Assembly: GCA_019356535.1 (NCBI GenBank)
Contig: CP037918.1
Coordinates: forward strand, 2,444,501-2,508,500
From: Chromatiaceae bacterium
GTDB lineage: Bacteria; Pseudomonadota; Gammaproteobacteria; Chromatiales; Chromatiaceae
Direction of reading: 5' to 3'
DNA: 64,000 nucleotides
Both the position numbers and the translations under genes were made by a program. A model generated the notes under the pieces. It was not told where the DNA came from. It did no database searches and saw only the letters and a list, made by a program, of their open reading frames with translations. This document shows, one piece after another, positions 26,901-36,349 of the stretch (its first letter is position 1; each line of letters opens with the position of its first letter).

Positions 26901-27647
26901 ATGCGTAGCATTCTGTGTCTCCTGGCCCTGCTGTGTGCCGGCACCGCAAGCGCCCTGCCGCCGGTGGCCACTCCGCCGACCGTACCGGCCACCGCCGCAC
27001 CTGCACCGACCGCCAAGCCCCTCAATCCCGCACAGCGCCTGCGTCTCGGTGTACAGAGCCTGATGGCCTTCATGAACCAGGAACCGCGCCCAGCACCCTC
27101 GGCCATCGCACGCTTTCTGGATACCGAGATCGCGCCGCTGTTCGACTTCGACGCCATGGCCCGTGCAGCAGCAGGGCGCTTCTACCTGACGCTCTCCCCG
27201 CAACAACGCAGCGCCATGGCCGAGGAGATCAAGCGCCTGTTCCTCACCCGTCTCACCCAGGGCCTGACCCTGTACCGGGGACAACAGGTCCGCTTCCTGC
27301 CCGCGCGCTTCTCGCCGGACGGCAGCGAGGCGGTGATCGGCATGGCCATTCTCAACCCCGACCGCTACCCGGCGCGCATCGATTTCCGCCTGGCGCATGA
27401 GCCGGGCAAGGGGTGGCGCATCATCGACATTGCCGCCAACGGCAGCAGTGCCGTCGTCTACTACCGGCAGATGCTGGCGCACGAGATGGCCCGCCGCACT
27501 TGGGCAAGACGCCCGCCTCCACCCCCGCCCGGTTTCGATCGAACGCCCCCCCGTATTGAAGCTGCTGGACATGCGCGGCGAGAACGCCGCCCCCACAGGT
27601 TCCACCGTGAAGCGTCGGAGGCGGTTCAGGTGGTGATACGGCGGTAG
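26901..27647 (+). CDS. MlaC/Ttg2D family phospholipid-binding protein
   Basis: A 248-residue exported protein with a signal peptide of 18 residues ending ASA. A Pro/Ala linker is followed by a MlaC-like core: FLDTEIAPLFDFDAMARAAAGRFYLTLSPQQRSAM, then VIGMAILNP and GKGWRIIDIAANGSSAV. MlaC shuttles phospholipids across the periplasm to keep outer-membrane asymmetry. None of the other mla genes is nearby. The last 45 or so residues run through a REP-like palindrome and into the convergent cbbO-type gene (22-base overlap), so this tail is probably recent read-through rather than conserved protein. Confidence 0.8.
   Translation: MRSILCLLALLCAGTASALPPVATPPTVPATAAPAPTAKPLNPAQRLRLGVQSLMAFMNQEPRPAPSAIARFLDTEIAPLFDFDAMARAAAGRFYLTLSPQQRSAMAEEIKRLFLTRLTQGLTLYRGQQVRFLPARFSPDGSEAVIGMAILNPDRYPARIDFRLAHEPGKGWRIIDIAANGSSAVVYYRQMLAHEMARRTWARRPPPPPPGFDRTPPRIEAAGHARRERRPHRFHREASEAVQVVIRR
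27573..27598. repeat. REP-like palindrome
   Basis: GCGCGGCGAGAACGCCGCCC followed by CCACAG, related to the palindromes at 10918-10944 and 47574-47598. It lies inside the extended 3' end of the MlaC-like gene. Confidence 0.45.
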
Positions 27648-29749
27648 ATGTCGGACACCTTCAGCGGTAGCTGGGCGATGTCGTCGAGCACCGTGTAGTT
27701 GGCCGCACCGTACATGTGCGGCAAGTAGTCGGGGCCTTCGCGGTCGATGGTGATGCAGTAGGCATGCACGCCCTCACGGCGCGCCTCGAACAGCGCCTGG
27801 CGGGTGTCCTCGATACCGTATTCGCCGCGGTATTCCAGATCGTAGTCGTCAGGCTTGCCGTCAGACAGGGTCACCAACAGCTTGGCACGCGCCTCGACCT
27901 CGCCCAGCTTGCGTACCAGGTGGCGGATGGGCGCCCCCATGCGCGTGTAGTCCTTGGGCTGGATGTTGCACACCCGGCCGATCACGGTGTCGTTCCAGGG
28001 TTCGTCGAAGTCCTTGATGCGATAGGCGTCGCAACGCTTGCGCGTCCAGCCGGAGAAGCCGTAGATGGCGTAGCGATCACCCAGGGTCTCCAGTGATTCG
28101 GCGAGCAGGATCAAGGCCTCGCGCTCTGCCTCGTTGATCCAGCCGCGGGTCGAGCCCGACATGTCCACCATGAACATCACTGCGATGTTGCGTTCTTCGC
28201 GATGCTGGCGGGTGAACACCCGGTCAGACATCTCCAACCCCTGATGGATGTCACCCCAGGCCTCGACCAGGGCGTCGATGTCGATGTCGTCACCGTGGCG
28301 CTGGCGCTTGAGCAACTTGTCCTCGCCGCGCAGGATCTCGAAGGTGCGGCGCAGCGAGCGCACATGCCCCGCGTATTTCTCGAGCGTGGCGTGATAGAAG
28401 CTGGTGTCGGCCGGTTCAACCTCGATCTCGCGCAACACGCACCAGTCCTTCTTGTAGGCCTGCCGCGCACGGTCCCACTCGTTGTAGAAAAAGGCCCCTT
28501 CCTCGTGGTAGGTGCCGGACCAGACATCCAGGCCGTCGTTCTCCTCTTCCTTGAACAGATCGGGATCGTATTCGCCGTCACCGGCGGGGGTGAGATACTC
28601 GGGGGGGATCTCACCGAGATCCAGCATCACCGAGGTGAGCCGTTCGCGCACCGCCTCGGGTACCGGCACCGGGGCGTCCTGCAGGGCAATCTCGAAGGGC
28701 AGCAGCTCGTCCTCGCGGGCCTCTTCCCGCTCCTTCAGCTCGAAGGCGGGCAAGGCCTCGCGCGGGGATTCCGGCTCGCCGAGGATCTCGTCGGCGACCA
28801 CGCGCAGCATCTGTCGCAGCCAGTCGCGGTCGCGGGCCAGGCGCTCCTGCCGTGCCGCCCAGGCGGCCTCGGGACGCAATTGCCCCTGGTAACAGAGCGG
28901 CGCGGGCAGCGGGCCGTCGTAGAGTCGTTCCATCCAGACCAGAGTGTCTTCCACACCAGCGTCCGGCGCACAGAGCGCCTGTTCGGCCTCGCACCACTCG
29001 GCAGGCAGGGAGGCATCACCCAGGGTCTCGGACAGGCGGCGCATGGTGCGGTAGAGCCCCGGTAGTTCGCGCGCAATGAAGGCGTTCAGCCGCAGAACCT
29101 CGAGACGGTGGAACAGGGCCTGGGCGCGCGCCGGGTCGGGCAGGGCCGCGAAACGCGGCGCCAGCTCGGTGTTCAACGTGCCGCAACGGGTCTGCGCCCA
29201 GAGCTGGGCGACGTGCGCCTTGTACAGCTGGAAGTTGTCCTCGGGGTTGTCGAAATGGGCCATGATCTCGGGCAGGTAGAGCACTTCGCCATCGGTCCAG
29301 GCCGCCTCGTCGCGCTCGATCTTGAGCCGCCGACCGTCCAGCCCCTGCACGAAATGGCCCAGCACGCCCACCGAGGACTCGAACAGGGCACCGGCAGCAC
29401 GCTGATGGCCCAGGGCGAGAAATCCATCGAGATCGCGGATCACCGACATGGCCGCGTGCAGGCCACTACGGTCGTAGCTGTCCATCGCGTGCAGACACCA
29501 GGCCGCGATCACCTCGCGCTCCACCTCTCCGAGAATCCGCAGCGCGCGCTGTGCGAATTCGAAGGCCAGGTTGGTGCTGGTGGCCGCGGCTCGGCGCGTC
29601 CAGTCGAGCAGGAAGTGCTGGGCATCCGCCGGCAGTTCGGCGATCGGCGCGGCCAGCGCCTCGCTGTGCAGGAAGGTGAATTCCACCTCCAGGCAGCGGT
29701 CCAGTTCGGCCAGAATGGCTTCGTAGGCGAGTGGCGCGCGCGCGACCAT
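27626..29749 (-). CDS. cbbO: CbbO/NorD-type von Willebrand factor A protein
   Basis: A 707-residue protein with a long helical N-terminal part and a C-terminal vWA domain. The metal-ion-dependent adhesion site FMVDMSGSTRG (DxSxS) lies near residue 528, with LVTLSDGKPDDYD further on. With the adjacent CbbQ ATPase it would form the hexameric AAA plus vWA complex that removes inhibitory sugar phosphates from RuBisCO. Related NorQ/NorD pairs mature nitric oxide reductase instead. No RuBisCO or nor genes are in the window, so cbbO is the preferred but not certain symbol. It starts two bases after cbbQ ends. Confidence 0.8.
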   Translation of the reverse strand: MVARAPLAYEAILAELDRCLEVEFTFLHSEALAAPIAELPADAQHFLLDWTRRAAATSTNLAFEFAQRALRILGEVEREVIAAWCLHAMDSYDRSGLHAAMSVIRDLDGFLALGHQRAAGALFESSVGVLGHFVQGLDGRRLKIERDEAAWTDGEVLYLPEIMAHFDNPEDNFQLYKAHVAQLWAQTRCGTLNTELAPRFAALPDPARAQALFHRLEVLRLNAFIARELPGLYRTMRRLSETLGDASLPAEWCEAEQALCAPDAGVEDTLVWMERLYDGPLPAPLCYQGQLRPEAAWAARQERLARDRDWLRQMLRVVADEILGEPESPREALPAFELKEREEAREDELLPFEIALQDAPVPVPEAVRERLTSVMLDLGEIPPEYLTPAGDGEYDPDLFKEEENDGLDVWSGTYHEEGAFFYNEWDRARQAYKKDWCVLREIEVEPADTSFYHATLEKYAGHVRSLRRTFEILRGEDKLLKRQRHGDDIDIDALVEAWGDIHQGLEMSDRVFTRQHREERNIAVMFMVDMSGSTRGWINEAEREALILLAESLETLGDRYAIYGFSGWTRKRCDAYRIKDFDEPWNDTVIGRVCNIQPKDYTRMGAPIRHLVRKLGEVEARAKLLVTLSDGKPDDYDLEYRGEYGIEDTRQALFEARREGVHAYCITIDREGPDYLPHMYGAANYTVLDDIAQLPLKVSDIYRRITT

Positions 29750-29750
29750 C

Positions 29751-30569
29751 TCAGAACAGCGAGGACGACAACTCGTTGATCGCCACCAGCATGTCCGGCT
29801 CGTCGGTGAGCGCCTGCGAGACCGCAGCACGACAGGCCACCACCGGGTCCACGCCGCCGGTGATCAGCTTGGCCGCGTGCACCAGCAGGCGGGTGGAGGC
29901 GCCCTCGTCGAGCCCCTGACCCTTCAGGTTGCGGGTCATGTGCGCAAACTTCACCAGCCGCTCGGCGAGCTCCCGGTCGACCCCGGATTCGCGCTGGACG
30001 ATACGCGCCTCCAGCTCGGCCGAGGGATAGTCGAACTCCAGCGCCACAAAACGCTGGCGGGTGGATTGCTTGAGCTCCTTGAGCACCGACTGGTAGCCGG
30101 GATTGTAGGACATGGCCAGACAGAACTCGGCCGGTGCCTGCAACAGCTCGCCCAGCTTCTCCATCGGCAGCTCGCGGCGGTCGTCAGCCAGCGGGTGGAT
30201 CACCACCGTGGTGTCCTTGCGCGCCTCCACCACCTCGTCGAGATAGCAGATGGCCCCGGCGCGCACCGCCGCGGCCAGTGGGCCGTCCACCCACACCGTC
30301 TCCCCACCGCGCACCAGGAAACGGCCGACCAGGTCGGAGGCGGTCAGGTCGTCGTGACAAGAGACGGTGATCAGCGGCCGTTTGAGCCGCCAGGCCATAT
30401 GCTCCATGAAGCGGGTCTTGCCGCAGCCGGTCGGGCCCTTGAGCAACACTGGCAGGCCGTGCCGCCAGGCCGCCTCGAACACCGCGATCTCCTCTCCGAC
30501 CGGCTCGTAGTAAGGCTCTTCGGTAATGTAGTGCTCTTCGGGTCGCAATACCCGCACCTGCTCGCTCAC
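29751..30569 (-). CDS. cbbQ: CbbQ/NorQ-type MoxR AAA+ ATPase
   Basis: A 272-residue AAA+ ATPase. Walker A is [10 protein letters not shown] at 45-54, Walker B is [13 protein letters not shown] near residue 110, and sensor-type residues follow in [10 protein letters not shown]. It remodels target proteins through its vWA partner, encoded directly downstream. The likely target is RuBisCO by analogy with CbbQO of sulfur oxidisers; NorQ is the alternative. I place the start at a GTG (30569) because GAGGAGG precedes it and the product then opens [14 protein letters not shown] as in the family; an ATG further upstream lacks such a site. Confidence 0.83.
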   Translation of the reverse strand: MSEQVRVLRPEEHYITEEPYYEPVGEEIAVFEAAWRHGLPVLLKGPTGCGKTRFMEHMAWRLKRPLITVSCHDDLTASDLVGRFLVRGGETVWVDGPLAAAVRAGAICYLDEVVEARKDTTVVIHPLADDRRELPMEKLGELLQAPAEFCLAMSYNPGYQSVLKELKQSTRQRFVALEFDYPSAELEARIVQRESGVDRELAERLVKFAHMTRNLKGQGLDEGASTRLLVHAAKLITGGVDPVVACRAAVSQALTDEPDMLVAINELSSSLF

Positions 30570-31036
30570 GCGCCACTCCTCCTCTGACTGACCATCGACA
30601 TCATCGACCGCCGTCGGCCGCACCGCAACCCGGACGGCGATGCTGAAAATGGCGGTGTGCCGCTAGATGGATTCGCTCACTCTGGATGACGGGCATCGGG
30701 AGCAAGACCCCGAATCAAACGCATTGCGGATAGCGGTCAGGTAATTTGGGACAAGTCCTTCTGGAATCAATTAAAAATTCAAACTTTTACTCTGACTCCA
30801 GATGTCATCCCCCCAGCCGGCCCGGTGCATGGAATCACTTCCCGGTATACATACGCTACTTCTATCAGCACATCGGAAAATTCGATTGTTCCACGCATGG
30901 TCGCGAGCTGTCGGGGGGAGTATCTTTAGCGATTCCTGATAGACCGTAGGGAAACGTGCCGTGCGCCGTGTCCCGTCGGGTCTGGCCGGCTGCCCGCCGG
31001 ACCGAGTTTCTGAGTATCCGCGACGGAGGAATATCC
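30570..31036. promoter_or_regulatory. Divergent regulatory region between cbbQ and qmoA
   Basis: A 467-base gap between divergent operons, with an AT-rich core near 30745-30800 in otherwise GC-rich DNA. It should hold the promoters of both the cbbQO pair and the qmo/hdr operon. I see no convincing -35/-10 pair, riboswitch or small gene. CGGAGGAATATCC at the right end is the qmoA ribosome binding site. Confidence 0.45.
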
Positions 31037-32317
31037 ATGACGGAAGTCGTAGCCACCAACGAGACCATTCTCGTCGTCGGTGGCGGCATCAGCGGCATGA
31101 CGGCCGCGCTCGAAGCCGCCGAGACCGGGAAACGGGTCGTACTGGTCGAGAAGCGCCCCTTCCTGGGCGGCCGGGTCAGCCAGCTGTACAAGTATTTCCC
31201 CAAGCTGTGTCATCCGACCTGCGGCCAGGAGATCAACCAGCGGCGCATCAAGATGAACCCCAACATCACGGTGCTGACCATGGCCGAGGTGACCGGGCTG
31301 GAGGGCGAGCCGGGCGCCTATACCGCCACGGTGAAGCTGACGCCGCGCTATGTGAACGACAACTGCACCGCCTGCGGCGAATGTGCCAAGGTGGTGGAGG
31401 CCGAGTTCGACAACGAGTTCGACTACGGCATGAGCAAGCGCAAGGGCGCCTACCTGCCGCACGTCATGGCACACCCCATGCAATACGTACTCGACCCACG
31501 CATCATCGGCACCGATGACGCCCAGAAGGCCAAGGAGGCCTGCAAGTACGACGCCATCGACCTGGATATGGAAGAGCGCGAAATCCAGTTCCCCTGCGGC
31601 GCGGTGATCTGGGCCACCGGCTGGAAGCCCTACGACGCGGCGAAGATCCAGCCCTACGGCTACGACCGCTTCGAGAACGTGATCACCAACGTCGAGTTCG
31701 AGCGCATGGCCGACCCCAAGGGGCCGACCGGCGGCAAGATCATCCGCCCCTCCGATGGCAAGGAGGCGAAGAACATCGCCTTCATCCAGTGTGCGGGCTC
31801 GCGTGACCGCAACCACCTGTTCCACTGCTCGCGTATCTGCTGCATGGCCTCGCTGAAGCAGACCCACTATGTGGTGGACGCCTACGAGGACGCGCAGGTC
31901 ACCATCTACTACATCGACATCCGCGCCATCGACCGCTTCGAGGACTTCTACCAGAACGTCCGCGCAATGGACAACGTGAGCTTCGTGAAGTCCAAGGTGG
32001 CCAACATCATCACCGACAAGGACGGCAATCCCATCTGCCGCGGGGTAGATACCGAGGGCTACCACCGTTACGAAAACACACACGATCTGGTGGTGCTGGC
32101 CACGGGCATGGAACCGTCGGTGAGCAAGTCCGACTTCCCCGTGGACATCGTGATCAACCGGGAGGGCTTCATCGAGCCGGATCCGGCCAACGGCGGTGTG
32201 TTCGCCGCCGGCAGCGCATCCGATGCACTCGATGTAAACCGCGCAGTTCAGCACGCGACCGGCGCCGCACTGAAGGCCATTCAGGTGGTGAACCGGGTTG
32301 CAGGAGCGGAGGGTTAA
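31037..32317 (+). CDS. qmoA: QmoA, HdrA-like flavoprotein of the Qmo complex
   Basis: A 426-residue FAD protein related to HdrA. The dinucleotide fold GGGISGM is at residues 15-21. Conserved cysteines sit in HPTCGQEIN, DNCTACGECAKVVE and the RNHLFHCSRICCMASL stretch, giving at least one iron-sulfur site. In sulfate reducers Qmo feeds electrons to APS reductase; in sulfur oxidisers it is thought to accept electrons from AprBA. The ATG at 31037 has GGAGGAATATCC before it. It opens the operon qmoA-qmoB-hdrC-hdrB, and aprBA lies 4 kb beyond in convergent orientation. Confidence 0.93.
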   Translation: MTEVVATNETILVVGGGISGMTAALEAAETGKRVVLVEKRPFLGGRVSQLYKYFPKLCHPTCGQEINQRRIKMNPNITVLTMAEVTGLEGEPGAYTATVKLTPRYVNDNCTACGECAKVVEAEFDNEFDYGMSKRKGAYLPHVMAHPMQYVLDPRIIGTDDAQKAKEACKYDAIDLDMEEREIQFPCGAVIWATGWKPYDAAKIQPYGYDRFENVITNVEFERMADPKGPTGGKIIRPSDGKEAKNIAFIQCAGSRDRNHLFHCSRICCMASLKQTHYVVDAYEDAQVTIYYIDIRAIDRFEDFYQNVRAMDNVSFVKSKVANIITDKDGNPICRGVDTEGYHRYENTHDLVVLATGMEPSVSKSDFPVDIVINREGFIEPDPANGGVFAAGSASDALDVNRAVQHATGAALKAIQVVNRVAGAEG

Positions 32318-32320
32318 TCC

Positions 32321-34618
32321 ATGTCAGACGAAAAGAAATTTGCCGCCTTCATCTGCACCGGCTGTGGTATCGGCGACCGCCTGGACGTCAAGCAGCTCGA
32401 GATGACCGCCACCCGTGACGGCAAGATGCAGTCGTGCCAGACGCACGAGATGCTCTGCAGCAAGGAAGGCGTGGCGATGATCCAGAACGCCATCGACAAC
32501 GACGGCGCCAACCACATCATGATCGCGGCCTGCTCGCGCCGCGCCAAGGTCGAGGCCTTCCACTTCCCGACCGTGGCCATGAGCCGCGCCAACCTGCGCG
32601 AGGGCGTCATCTGGGCCCGTCCCGAGGGCGACGAGCACCAGGAGACCACCCAGGAGATGGCCGACGACTACATCCGCATGGCCTGTGCCGAGGTGCGCTT
32701 CATGGAGGTCCCCGAGCCCTCCGGCGAACAGGGCGAAGTGAAGAACATCCTGATCGTCGGCGGCGGTGTGAGCGGCATGACCGCCGCGCTGGAGGCGGCC
32801 GCGGCCGGCTTCCACTGCCACATCGTCGAGAAGGAAGGTCAGCTCGGCGGCTGGGCTGCCAAGTGGCACAAGCGCATCCCCTTCCGCGCCGCCCCCGAAG
32901 GCACGCCCAACAGCCTGACCGCGCACCTACCCGAGCCGGTGGACAACGACGTGGCCGAGTTGATCGCCCAGGTCGAGGCCAACGACAAGATCACCGTACA
33001 CCTCAACGCCCGAGTGACCCGCACCTCGGGTGCGCCGGGCCGCTTCTCGGCGGACATCACCACCGAGTCGGGGCAGACGGTCACCGAGAACTACGGCGCC
33101 ATCATCCAGGCCTCGGGCTGGAAGCCGTTCGACATCGACAGCCTGCCCGAGTACGGCCATCAGCACCCGGACGTAGTGACCAACGTGGAACTCGAGGAGC
33201 TGGCACGCCAGGCCGGCGACGGCCCGATCAAGCGTCCGTCCGACGGCAAGGAGGTCAAGTCGGTGGCCTTCGTGCAGAATGCCGGCCAGGCCGCCGACAA
33301 GGAAGGCTACCTGCCCTATCACTCGGGCATCGGCGATCTGGTGTCGATCAAGCAGGCCCTGTACTTCAAGGCACAGAACGGCGAGGACTGCGACACCACC
33401 ATCCTGTACAACAACCTGCGCACACCCGGAGCGGCCGGCGAGGACTTCTACCGCTCTGGCCAGCAGAAGATGGTGATCTTCACCAAGGGTGAAGTGAACG
33501 AGGTCACCAGCGGCGGCAACGGCGCCACCGTCAAATTCAAGGACAAGATCCTCGACGAGGACGTGGAACTGGCCGTGGACCTGGTGGTGCTGGATATCGG
33601 CATGGTGCCCAACTCCGGCCCTGATCCCTATGCGGCCAACGAGTCGATCGAGGACATGTCCGACGAAGACCAGCAAGCGGCCAAGGAAGAGATGGCCTCG
33701 GAGACCGCGGTCACCGTGGAATCCATCCTCAATCTGGACTACCGCCAGGGCACCGACCTGCCGCAGCTGAAGTGGGGCTTCACCGATTCGCACTTCATCT
33801 GCTTCCCCTACGAGACCCGCCGCACCGGCATCTATGCCTGCGGCCCGGTGCGCCGTCCCATGGACATCAAACAGGCGCAGGATGACGCCACTGGCGCGGC
33901 CATGAAGGCCATCCAGGCGGCAGTCCATGCCGCCAGCGGCGAAGCGGTGCACCCGCGCGTCGGCGACCTGTCCTACCCGCGCTTCCGCAAGGAAGGCTGC
34001 ACCCAGTGCAAGCGCTGCACCGTGGAATGCCCCTTCGGCGCCATCAACGAGGACGAGGAGCGCTACCCGCAGTTCAACGAGTCGCGCTGCCGCCGCTGCG
34101 GCACCTGCATGGGGGCCTGCCCGGTGCGTGTGATCTCGTTCGCCAACTACTCCATCGACACCGTCGGCCAGCAGCTCAAGAACGTCGAGATCCCCGACGA
34201 GTTCGAGGAGAAGCCGCGCATCCTGGTGCTGGCCTGCGAGAACGACGCCTATCCGGCGCTCGACCAGGCGGCCATGAGCGGCCAGGAAATCAGCCCCTGG
34301 GCGCGCGTGATCCCCGTGCGCTGCCTGGGTTCGGTCTCGCTGTCCTGGATCACCGACTCCATGAACAGCGGCTATGACGGCGTCATCATGATGGGCTGCA
34401 AGCGCGGCGACGACTACCAGTGTCACTTCGTGCGCGGCTCGACCATGGCGGCAGAGCGCATGCGCAAGGTCGGCGACACCCTGCAGACCCTCAACCTCGA
34501 GCCCGACCGTGTCGTGGTGCACGAGGTGGCCATCACCGACATCGAGCGCGCACCGCGCCTGATCAAGGAGATGGAAGAGGTGATCGAGCGGGTGGGCCTG
34601 AGCCCGTTCAAGTTCTGA
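32321..34618 (+). CDS. qmoB: QmoB, HdrA-like flavoprotein with ferredoxin and MvhD-type domains
   Basis: A 765-residue subunit. The N-terminal two-thirds is HdrA-like with an FAD fold (GGGVSGMTAALEA near residue 147). Two [4Fe-4S] motifs follow near residues 560-605, CTQCKRCTVECPFG and CRRCGTCMGACP. The C-terminal 150 residues resemble MvhD, the electron-entry subunit of methanogen hydrogenase-Hdr complexes (LVLACENDAYPALD, GCKRGDDYQCHF). The layout suits flavin-based electron transfer between APS reductase and the HdrCB pair. It starts three bases after the qmoA stop. Confidence 0.93.
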   Translation: MSDEKKFAAFICTGCGIGDRLDVKQLEMTATRDGKMQSCQTHEMLCSKEGVAMIQNAIDNDGANHIMIAACSRRAKVEAFHFPTVAMSRANLREGVIWARPEGDEHQETTQEMADDYIRMACAEVRFMEVPEPSGEQGEVKNILIVGGGVSGMTAALEAAAAGFHCHIVEKEGQLGGWAAKWHKRIPFRAAPEGTPNSLTAHLPEPVDNDVAELIAQVEANDKITVHLNARVTRTSGAPGRFSADITTESGQTVTENYGAIIQASGWKPFDIDSLPEYGHQHPDVVTNVELEELARQAGDGPIKRPSDGKEVKSVAFVQNAGQAADKEGYLPYHSGIGDLVSIKQALYFKAQNGEDCDTTILYNNLRTPGAAGEDFYRSGQQKMVIFTKGEVNEVTSGGNGATVKFKDKILDEDVELAVDLVVLDIGMVPNSGPDPYAANESIEDMSDEDQQAAKEEMASETAVTVESILNLDYRQGTDLPQLKWGFTDSHFICFPYETRRTGIYACGPVRRPMDIKQAQDDATGAAMKAIQAAVHAASGEAVHPRVGDLSYPRFRKEGCTQCKRCTVECPFGAINEDEERYPQFNESRCRRCGTCMGACPVRVISFANYSIDTVGQQLKNVEIPDEFEEKPRILVLACENDAYPALDQAAMSGQEISPWARVIPVRCLGSVSLSWITDSMNSGYDGVIMMGCKRGDDYQCHFVRGSTMAAERMRKVGDTLQTLNLEPDRVVVHEVAITDIERAPRLIKEMEEVIERVGLSPFKF

Positions 34619-34638
34619 CCTTGAGGGAGACGCAACCG

Positions 34639-35262
34639 ATGAGCGATATGAACACAGCAATGGTCGAGAAGTATCGCAACGACTTCCTCAAGGAAGTCGA
34701 GGCGAACGTGGAAGAAGGCCACTGGGTGAAGATGTGCATGCAGTGTGGCGTGTGCTCGGGCTCCTGCCCGCTCGGCCCTCACTGGGCGCACCCGCCGCAG
34801 GAGATCTTCATGATGATCCGCGCCGGCAAGCGTGACGAGGTGCTCAGCTCCGACTCGATGTGGATGTGCACCTCCTGCTACAACTGCATCGTGCGCTGCC
34901 CGCGCGAGCTGCCCATCACCCACATCATGCACGGCCTGGCCACCTATGCGAAGCGCCTGGGCCTGGCCCCCAAGAACCAGCCGACCTCGCAGTTCTCGGA
35001 AATCTTCTGGAACAACATGATGAAACGCGGCCGGGTCAACGAGCTCAAGCTCGGCCTGTCCCTGTATTTCAAGGACGGCTTCAGCCAGGGCATCAAGAAC
35101 GCCCTGGCCAACCAGAAGCTCGGCATGAACATGATGAAGGCCAAGCGCATGAGCCCGGCCGAGTTCTTCGGTGGCCATGGTGTCAAGGACATCTCTGGCC
35201 TGCAGAAGATGATCAAGAAGGCCGAAGAGATCGAATTGGCAAAGCTCAACGCCAACAAGTAA
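34639..35262 (+). CDS. hdrC: HdrC-like iron-sulfur subunit
   Basis: A 207-residue soluble protein with two [4Fe-4S] clusters of the HdrC type: Cys33, 36, 39, 43 and Cys77, 80, 83, 87. It has no membrane segment. In classical Qmo complexes the third gene, qmoC, joins an HdrC-like head to a cytochrome-b-like membrane domain; here only the soluble head is present. It should wire QmoB to HdrB. Its ATG at 34639 follows GAGGGAGA. The tail after residue 140 is lysine- and methionine-rich. Confidence 0.9.
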   Translation: MSDMNTAMVEKYRNDFLKEVEANVEEGHWVKMCMQCGVCSGSCPLGPHWAHPPQEIFMMIRAGKRDEVLSSDSMWMCTSCYNCIVRCPRELPITHIMHGLATYAKRLGLAPKNQPTSQFSEIFWNNMMKRGRVNELKLGLSLYFKDGFSQGIKNALANQKLGMNMMKAKRMSPAEFFGGHGVKDISGLQKMIKKAEEIELAKLNANK

Positions 35263-35274
35263 TGGAGCATCAGC

Positions 35275-36174
35275 ATGGCTAAGTACGAATATTCCTATTA
35301 CCCCGGCTGCTCCTCGCAGGACGGCGCGTCTTCGTCGAACCTGAAGCGCTCCATCGAGACGATGTGCGAAGAGCTGGATGTCAAACTCAACGAGATCCCC
35401 GACTGGAACTGCTGCTCGGCCTCCATCGGCTATGGCAGCGGCGGCGTGCTGCCGCGCATGAGCCTGTCGGCGCGCAACATCGCCCTGTCCGAGCAGCACA
35501 ATCCCGGGCAGGACATCGTCGCCACCTGCGCCGCCTGCTGGCTGGCCACCAAGGAGGCCTCCGAGCGCTTCAAGGATGACGAGAACTTCTTCCAGGAGGC
35601 CAACACGGTGCTCGCCGAGGCCAACCTGAAGATGACCAACCAGACACCAATCCGCCACATGTGCGAGGTGCTGGTCGAAGACATCGGCTACGAGAAGCTG
35701 GCCGAAGGCGTGAAGAAGCCGCTGGAAGGCGTGAAGATCGCGGGTTATGTCGGCTGCCAGACCAACCGCCCCTTCGGCATTGCCGGCGAGTCCTTCGAGA
35801 ACCCCATGTACCTGGACAAGATGGTCGAATCCCTGGGCGGTGAGGCCATCACCACCTACGAGAAAAAGGTACAGTGCTGCGGCGGCGCGCTGGCGTTCTC
35901 CGAACCGGAGAAGTCGCAGGAGATGATCAAGGGCATCATCGAGGCGGCCTACGACAACGGCGCCGACATGATCGCCACCCCCTGCCCGCTGTGCCAGGCC
36001 AACGTCGAGATCTACCAGGACCAGATCAACGAGCGTTTCGGCACCAAGTTCGAGATGCCGGTGGTCTATTACAGCCAGCTCATCAGCGTGGCCTACGGCC
36101 GCTCCGCCGAGGACGCTGCGCTCGACGGGCAGATCATCAAGGCCAAGAAGCTCGAGGACATCGCCAGCAAGTAA
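35275..36174 (+). CDS. hdrB: HdrB-like CCG-domain subunit
   Basis: A 299-residue protein with two complete CCG motifs: Cys12, Cys46-Cys47, Cys85 and Cys88, then Cys161, Cys201-Cys202, Cys237 and Cys240. In heterodisulfide reductase HdrB these bind noncubane [4Fe-4S] clusters that cleave disulfides. This points to a thiol/disulfide partner or a quinone-linked oxidoreductase as the far end of the electron chain. It ends the operon, with a terminator 25 bases downstream. No transmembrane segment is present. Confidence 0.92.
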   Translation: MAKYEYSYYPGCSSQDGASSSNLKRSIETMCEELDVKLNEIPDWNCCSASIGYGSGGVLPRMSLSARNIALSEQHNPGQDIVATCAACWLATKEASERFKDDENFFQEANTVLAEANLKMTNQTPIRHMCEVLVEDIGYEKLAEGVKKPLEGVKIAGYVGCQTNRPFGIAGESFENPMYLDKMVESLGGEAITTYEKKVQCCGGALAFSEPEKSQEMIKGIIEAAYDNGADMIATPCPLCQANVEIYQDQINERFGTKFEMPVVYYSQLISVAYGRSAEDAALDGQIIKAKKLEDIASK

Positions 36175-36199
36175 GGCAAACGCCCTCCGGCACACGACA

Positions 36200-36222
36200 A
36201 GCCCGCTTCGGCGGGCTTTTTC
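36200..36222 (+). terminator. Terminator of qmoAB-hdrCB operon
   Basis: AGCCCGC-TTCG-GCGGGCT followed by TTTTTC, 25 bases after the hdrB stop. Confidence 0.9.
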
Positions 36223-36349
36223 ATATCCTTGCACCGGAAGGCAAGGAATAAAACCCGCCATATTGCATCTACTTCAAGGGTCGCGGGAGAATCTCCCAGG
36301 GCCAAACGACCGTCAAGAGTCGGGCCTGCTACACCATGAGGATGAGAGA

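Noticed and set aside
32927-34660. A 577-codon open frame opposite qmoB
   Set aside because: Antisense to a conserved gene with intact iron-sulfur and FAD motifs; no domain in the translated product.
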